Shown: piece after piece, positions 58,852 through 64,000 of the stretch
Layout: the number at the start of each line of letters is the position of its first letter
Position numbering within the stretch: the first letter of the stretch is position 1
Origin: Undaria pinnatifida
Taxonomy: Eukaryota > Sar > Phaeophyceae > Laminariales > Alariaceae
Direction of reading: 5' to 3'
Assembly: GCA_012845835.1 (NCBI GenBank)
Contig: JABAKD010000003.1
Coordinates: 1,859,984 to 1,923,983, forward strand
Length of the DNA stretch: 64,000 nucleotides
Program-made: the position numbers and the translations under genes
Notes under the pieces: generated by a model
Database searches by the model: none
The model's input: the letters and a program-made list of their open reading frames with translations, nothing else
Told to the model about the DNA's origin: nothing

Positions 58852-61051
58852 AGAGCCCTGACATCATCCCATCGTTACGAGGGTTCTGGCAGTATTCCGT
58901 CGTTATGACGAGGGTTCTGACAACAACCCCGCCCGCAGATTCCCAGTATTACGATTGCGCCAAGCTCCGTCTGAGTTACTTGGTGTATTTGTGGTCTATA
59001 CCATACCAAAAGAAGTTATGATAGGGAGGGTGGGGAAACAGGACAGCAGCGGGGACAGGGGAGATGAACCGGGGGCGTATTATTCGCTCTGTCTATACTG
59101 TCTATACTGCTCGAGAGTCGTGTCCACAGGATCGCTGCAGTACCACTTTTGTATGACACATCGAGTGCCCGATCAATAGCTCAAAATTCGTATATGTGTT
59201 CGGCGTTAAAATTGATTTCGTGGAAAACATTCCTCCTACAATGCCCCCCCGTCCCCTGTTCCCCCACAGTAGCGACATAAAAAGTCATAAGTGTTGGGCG
59301 TTGAATTCGATTTCGTGGAGAAGAATACCCCGCCCCCTCCCCGTCAACGTGTTGTTTATGATGATAGAGTCTTCTTGCCGAGAGCGGCTGCTGTGCCGAG
59401 AGCTCAGACGATAGCAGTGGTGGAGATTGTCAGGGAGAACAAAGATAGCGAGGGGGCGAGAGCGTGTGTATATATAAAAATAAAAAGCACTCCAGCTGTG
59501 AGATCAAATATTTTGTCGAAACTCATCTTTGCAAGCTGTGTGTGATACCCCCATCGCGCGTATTACGGGTTGTGTGTCCTCATTAAGGATATAGGTCGGC
59601 GACTCCCCTTGCAACTACAGTGTAGCTATCAGGGTCAACAGGGTGATCTTAGTCAGTCTGTGCGCGGAAACTATAAAACCCGTTTCTGAGGGGGACAAAA
59701 TCTGACAGCTGTAGAAGGAAATGCATCAGTTTATCAAGTGGAGCCTGTAAGTCGAATAACCGGTGAGGAGAGGGCGGAGTTTTTAAGGACGTGGGGGCCT
59801 GGTTTTGATCAAAAGGGAGCGGGGATGTGGGGGGCGGGGGGGGGGGGGTGGGGCGGGTGGGGCAGCTCCATTTGTGCGTGGAAACTATAAATCCTTCAAG
59901 GGGATAAATCTGACGGTTTTGGAAGTAATTCACTCGTTTATCATGGGGGGGGCGGGGGGCGGGACGGGCGGGGCAGCTCAATCTGTGCGTGGAAACTATA
60001 CATCCTTTAAGGGGATAAATGTGACGGTTTTGGAAAAAATGCACCAGTTTATCATGTAATCCTGTAAGTCGTACATATGAGATGTGCGCTACATAATCAG
60101 AGTACCAATGCCCACATTACTATTTACTATTTACTGCTATACCACGTACTACCTGGTGTATACATATATATAAAATCATTCTTTGGTGTCAGGGATTTGA
60201 TCAGGAGTTTTTTTTTGTTTCGGCCAAAGTATGCGATTCGCGGAACTGGAGTTCTCGGTTGAATAGCTTCGTTCGAACGCCGCCTTCGGGGGGCGGCTCC
60301 AACGCCCCTCGCCCTGCCGTGTCCGTTCCGCACATCGACGTGAACGCGGACGGATGCCGAGCGAGACAAGCGAGAAGTTGCAAAAATACCGCATGTCGAG
60401 GAGAAATTTCGGAGATTTTGGTTGAATCTTAATGTCTGCAACGCCTGGATGATTTACAAAATTGGCATCGTTTTCCAAACGGTACTTGATAATGTTTGGA
60501 ATTTTGCGGTGGCATGTGCAACTTATTATTGTTTGGTCACAGATTGTGCACCAGGCGTTTAATTGCACGCGCCTGGATGATTTACAAAATTGGTATCATT
60601 TCCAAACGGTACTTGATAATGTTTCCGCAAATACAACCTATTATTGTTTGGTCACAGATTGTGCACCACTTTGTGCTGTCTAAAACTGAATATGGCGTTT
60701 TCTCCACACTCGTGTCATCAAGGGCCCAAGACTCGAGACGAGATAAAGCAAGGTTTTTTGCCCCGTCCCGTCCGAGACCCAGAGCAGCGTAGGGCACCAG
60801 CTGTTAGGGGTGTGAGACGAGGCATGCACGGCATGGGCTAGAAAGCGTTGCCTGCGATAACTGCCCGCCACAGTATAACGCGCGGAAGCCGCCATGGGTC
60901 ATGATTTGAGTTTTGTTTTACGTGGTTACTGCTGTTGGGGTAGCTTGGGGATAGACACAATCTAAAAGCGATCGATGCCGAGAAACGAACGCAGGCAAGG
61001 CGGTTGATACAACAAAGGAATAACTGACTGCTGTGCTCCAGCTAGCTACTG

Positions 61052-62500
61052 CTGTGGAGTGCCCTCATCAACTGAGAACAAGCAACAAACGCACATCTTG
61101 CCCGGGCTCGAGAGCAGGGGCGGCCGGCCTGTCAAAGGGCTAATCCAGCCGTCGCGGTCATTCGTTGTTCATGGTGCCGCTCTGTAGGCTTCATACGTGC
61201 AGCGGTTGGTTGCGTGTGTGCTGTTGGGCTGTCATGTGCCGTGTGCGTGCTGGCCATGTGGCTGCAGGTGTGGCTGCAAGACGACACATGATACGTCCAG
61301 AAGAACGCATGTTAGTTATACCAGCAGTAGAGCGCTCTAATAATTCGCCTTTTCGTACTATTGCTTTTGGTGTTACTACAGTGGAGTGCCCTCATCAACT
61401 GAAACCAAGCAACAGACAGACACACATCTTGCCCGGGCTCGAGAGCAGGGGCGCCGGTCTGTCAAAGGGCTAATCCAGCCGTCGCGGTCGTTCGTTATTC
61501 GTGGTGCCGCGCTGTAGGCTTCATACGTGCCGCGGTTGGTTGCGTGTGTGCTGTTGGGCTGTCATGTGTTGTGTGCGTGCTGGCCATGTGGCTGCAGGTG
61601 TGGCTGCAAGACGACACATGATACGTGCAGAAGAACGCGTGTTATACCAGTAGTAGATCGCTCTAATAATTTGCCTTTTTGTATCATGTTGGGCTGTCAT
61701 GTGCTGTGTGTGTGCTGGCCATGTGGCTGCAGGTGTGGCTGCAAGACGACACATGATAGGTGCAGAAGAACGCGTGTTAATTGTACCAGTAGTAGAGCGC
61801 TCTAATAATTCGTCTTTTCGTATTTTTGCGTTTGGTGTTACTGCGGTGGAGTGCCCTCATCAACTGAAACCAAGCAACAGACAGACACACATCTTGCCCG
61901 GGCTCGAGAGCAGGGGCGCCGGTCTGTCAAAGGGCTAATCCAGCCGTCGCGGTCGTTCGTTATTCGTGGTGCCGCGCTGTAGGCTTCATACGTGCCGCGG
62001 TGGGTTGCGTGTGCTATTGGGCTGTCATGTGCCGTGTGTGTGCTGGCCATGTGGCTGCAGGTTGGCTGCAAGACGAACCATGATACGTCAGAAGAACGCA
62101 TGTTAGTTATACCAGTAGTAGATCGCTCTAATACTTCGCCTCTTCCGTATTTTTGCGTTTGGTGTACTACAGTGGAGTGCCCTCATCACTGAAACCAAGC
62201 AACAGACAGACACACATCTTGCCCGGGCTCGAGAGCAGGGGCGCCGGTCTGTCAAAGGGCTAATCCACCGTTGTGGTCGTTCGTTATTCGTTGGTGCCGC
62301 GCTGTAGGCTTCATACGTGCATAGCGGTTGGTTGCGTGTGTGCTTTGGGCTGACATGTGCGGTGTGTGCTGGCCATGTGGCTGCAGGTGTGGCTGCAAGA
62401 AGACACATGATACGTCCAGAAGAACGCGTGTTATACCAGTAGTAGATCGCTCTAATAATTCGCCTTTTGTATTATCGCGTTTGGTGCTGTTGGAGTGTTC
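61052..62500 (+). repeat. 325-bp tandem repeat array, four copies plus a partial (unit 3)
   Basis: Starts near 61054, 61382, 61847 and 62174. Same organisation as unit 2, including the 140-bp partial copy, but without the MITE. The last third has many single-base indels. Confidence 0.83.
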
Positions 62501-63139
62501 ATCATTTTGAGCGTGCTGGTCTGCAGATACAGATAGGCTCAAAAACTGATCTGTCATACGGATTAAGTTGTTTTGGGGCCTACCTTCCACAGAGTCGGGG
62601 GCTGTTTAGAGATAGTGGTACGATTTCATACCGGTCTAGGATTTTTTTCTCTACCCCTTTAGGGCTCCTCTCTAAGTGAGCTTTCGTTCATTGTGCAAGT
62701 AAGCCCGGAGGACCTCTCGTGTATCTCACGCCGAGTCGGAGAGCTGTTTTGTGACTATCGTACGATCAAATACTGATCTGTCATACGGATTAAGTTGTTT
62801 TGGGGCCTACCACACGGGGGCTGTTAGTGATAGTGGTACGATTTCATACCGGTCTAGGATTACTTTGTTTGTCTTGTGTGAGGCTTGATTATCCCCCTTT
62901 TCCCGTTTAGCTTGCCATGTATCTGGTGGTGTAAGTTCTCTGCGTTGAAAGTACCTATTGAATCGAGGGCATATATATCCCCTTAGCGCCCCTCTCTAAG
63001 TCTGCATATTCGTTTCAATTTTGTATATCTTCACCAGTGCAAGTGCTGCGTACATTGAAATAGTAGCTAATTGAGGGCACGCAGTGTCGTCTTTAGCTCT
63101 TTTCTGTGAGTGAGTTCTTCGTATATTTTGGAAACAAAC

Positions 63140-63223
63140 ATGGCAAGTTCTTCGTCTACTGTGGGAGTAAACACCGAGGGGTTTTCCAAGGCACAATCAA
63201 CGGCGCCTTCTTTTTTCCCTTCC
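63140..63223 (+). CDS. Candidate first exon of the cyclin/Gly-rich locus (unit 3)
   Basis: Third copy of the 28-codon exon. Its GTAAA donor is the last sequence before the assembly gap, so the remaining exons of this copy are not seen. Confidence 0.35.
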
Positions 63224-63228
63224 GTAAA

Positions 63229-63728
63229 NNNNNNNNNNNNNNNNNNNNNNNNNNNNNNNNNNNNNNNNNNNNNNNNNNNNNNNNNNNNNNNNNNNNNNNN
63301 NNNNNNNNNNNNNNNNNNNNNNNNNNNNNNNNNNNNNNNNNNNNNNNNNNNNNNNNNNNNNNNNNNNNNNNNNNNNNNNNNNNNNNNNNNNNNNNNNNNN
63401 NNNNNNNNNNNNNNNNNNNNNNNNNNNNNNNNNNNNNNNNNNNNNNNNNNNNNNNNNNNNNNNNNNNNNNNNNNNNNNNNNNNNNNNNNNNNNNNNNNNN
63501 NNNNNNNNNNNNNNNNNNNNNNNNNNNNNNNNNNNNNNNNNNNNNNNNNNNNNNNNNNNNNNNNNNNNNNNNNNNNNNNNNNNNNNNNNNNNNNNNNNNN
63601 NNNNNNNNNNNNNNNNNNNNNNNNNNNNNNNNNNNNNNNNNNNNNNNNNNNNNNNNNNNNNNNNNNNNNNNNNNNNNNNNNNNNNNNNNNNNNNNNNNNN
63701 NNNNNNNNNNNNNNNNNNNNNNNNNNNN
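63229..63728. other. Assembly gap of exactly 500 N
   Basis: A run of N. The left flank corresponds to unit 2 position 38613 and the right flank to 49523, so the true gap is at least about 10.9 kb if unit 3 is collinear. The size 500 looks like a placeholder. Confidence 0.97.
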
Positions 63729-64000
63729 GAAGCGGGGCAAGCGATCGGGTGCCAAATCATTGCCCCGATCCCGCGACGCCCTCTCCCCGTGTACTGGCAG
63801 AGCGTAATCAGCTCTGAGGGGAGTTACCCATACCCAGGCGGCGATGCGGCGGGCACCACCCAACCGCCGCGGCTGCCAAATCCTGACGCAGTCATCTCTG
63901 CCTTCGCTGTTGCGCAGTCTCTTGATGCCGCAGCTGGAGTTGGAGGCGGTGGTGGTGGTGGTGGTGGTGGTGTTGGTGGTGGTGGTGTTGGTGGTGGTGG
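63729..64000 (+). CDS. Partial Gly-rich module protein after the gap (unit 3 or later)
   Basis: Reads in frame from EAGQAIGCQIIAPIPRRPLP through the type A module into its Gly tract, where the window ends. Equivalent to unit 2 from 49523. It is nearly identical to both earlier copies; the Ala for Pro at the gap edge may be an edge error. Confidence 0.55.

Larger units (their letters stand above)
54011..64000 (+). repeat. Tandem segmental duplication, unit 3 (interrupted by the gap)
   Basis: Same junction as at 29134 (GTTCCAAAAAGTGCTCAG). It is collinear with unit 2 up to 63228. After the N run the sequence corresponds to unit 2 position 49523 onward, so about 10.9 kb of the unit is missing from the assembly, or the part after the gap belongs to a later unit. 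Confidence 0.88.

Noticed and set aside
63106-63863. Open frames running across the N gap
   Set aside because: They consist mostly of unknown residues; only the flanking pieces carry information.

Overview
The window is nuclear DNA of a eukaryote. Coding sequence is split into short exons with GT-AG boundaries, the introns run from 0.5 to about 4 kb, and simple repeats, minisatellites and small inverted-repeat transposons are everywhere. There is no bacterial gene packing. A nitroreductase with a probable signal peptide followed by a Phe/Ser-rich stretch, and long repeat-filled introns, would fit a large-genome alga of the stramenopile (brown-alga-like) kind. That placement is an inference from style, not from a marker gene.

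The main architecture is a head-to-tail tandem array of a roughly 25-kb unit. Bases 1-3930 are unique left flank. Unit 1 runs 3931-29133 (25.2 kb) and unit 2 runs 29134-54010 (24.9 kb). Unit 3 starts at 54011 and is cut by a 500-N assembly gap (63229-63728), after which the sequence resumes about 10.9 kb further along the unit. The left breakpoint lies inside intron 1 of the nitroreductase gene. Only the first gene copy, with exon 1 in the unique flank (1819-2070), is complete: six exons, 300 codons. The copies in units 2 and 3 have no exon 1 and carry different frame-breaking or stop mutations.

The second half of each unit carries a longer locus. It has candidate exons encoding Ser/Gln/Asn-rich sequence (13656-18743), a large exon with the C-terminal half of a cyclin box interrupted by a Gly/Val tract (19285-20457), and a large terminal exon encoding a Gly-rich protein with four alternating conserved modules (24397-26628). 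Splice phases allow the last two to be one gene. Both large exons stay open in unit 2 although their GGT/GGC repeats changed length, in contrast with the decayed nitroreductase copies.

The units differ by mobile and tandem repeats. A 1.16-kb terminal-inverted-repeat element sits in a TATG microsatellite only in unit 1. A 248-bp MITE with a 4-bp target duplication is inserted only in unit 2. A 325-bp tandem array has about two copies in unit 1 and four to five in units 2 and 3. A recurring oddity is that tandem repeats begin at, or span, exon ends: a 17-bp minisatellite copies the exon 1 splice donor, a 28-bp minisatellite copies the stop-codon region, and TATG and TTG microsatellites start within about 20 bp of two other donors. 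I found no convincing rRNA, functional tRNA, CRISPR array or prokaryotic system.
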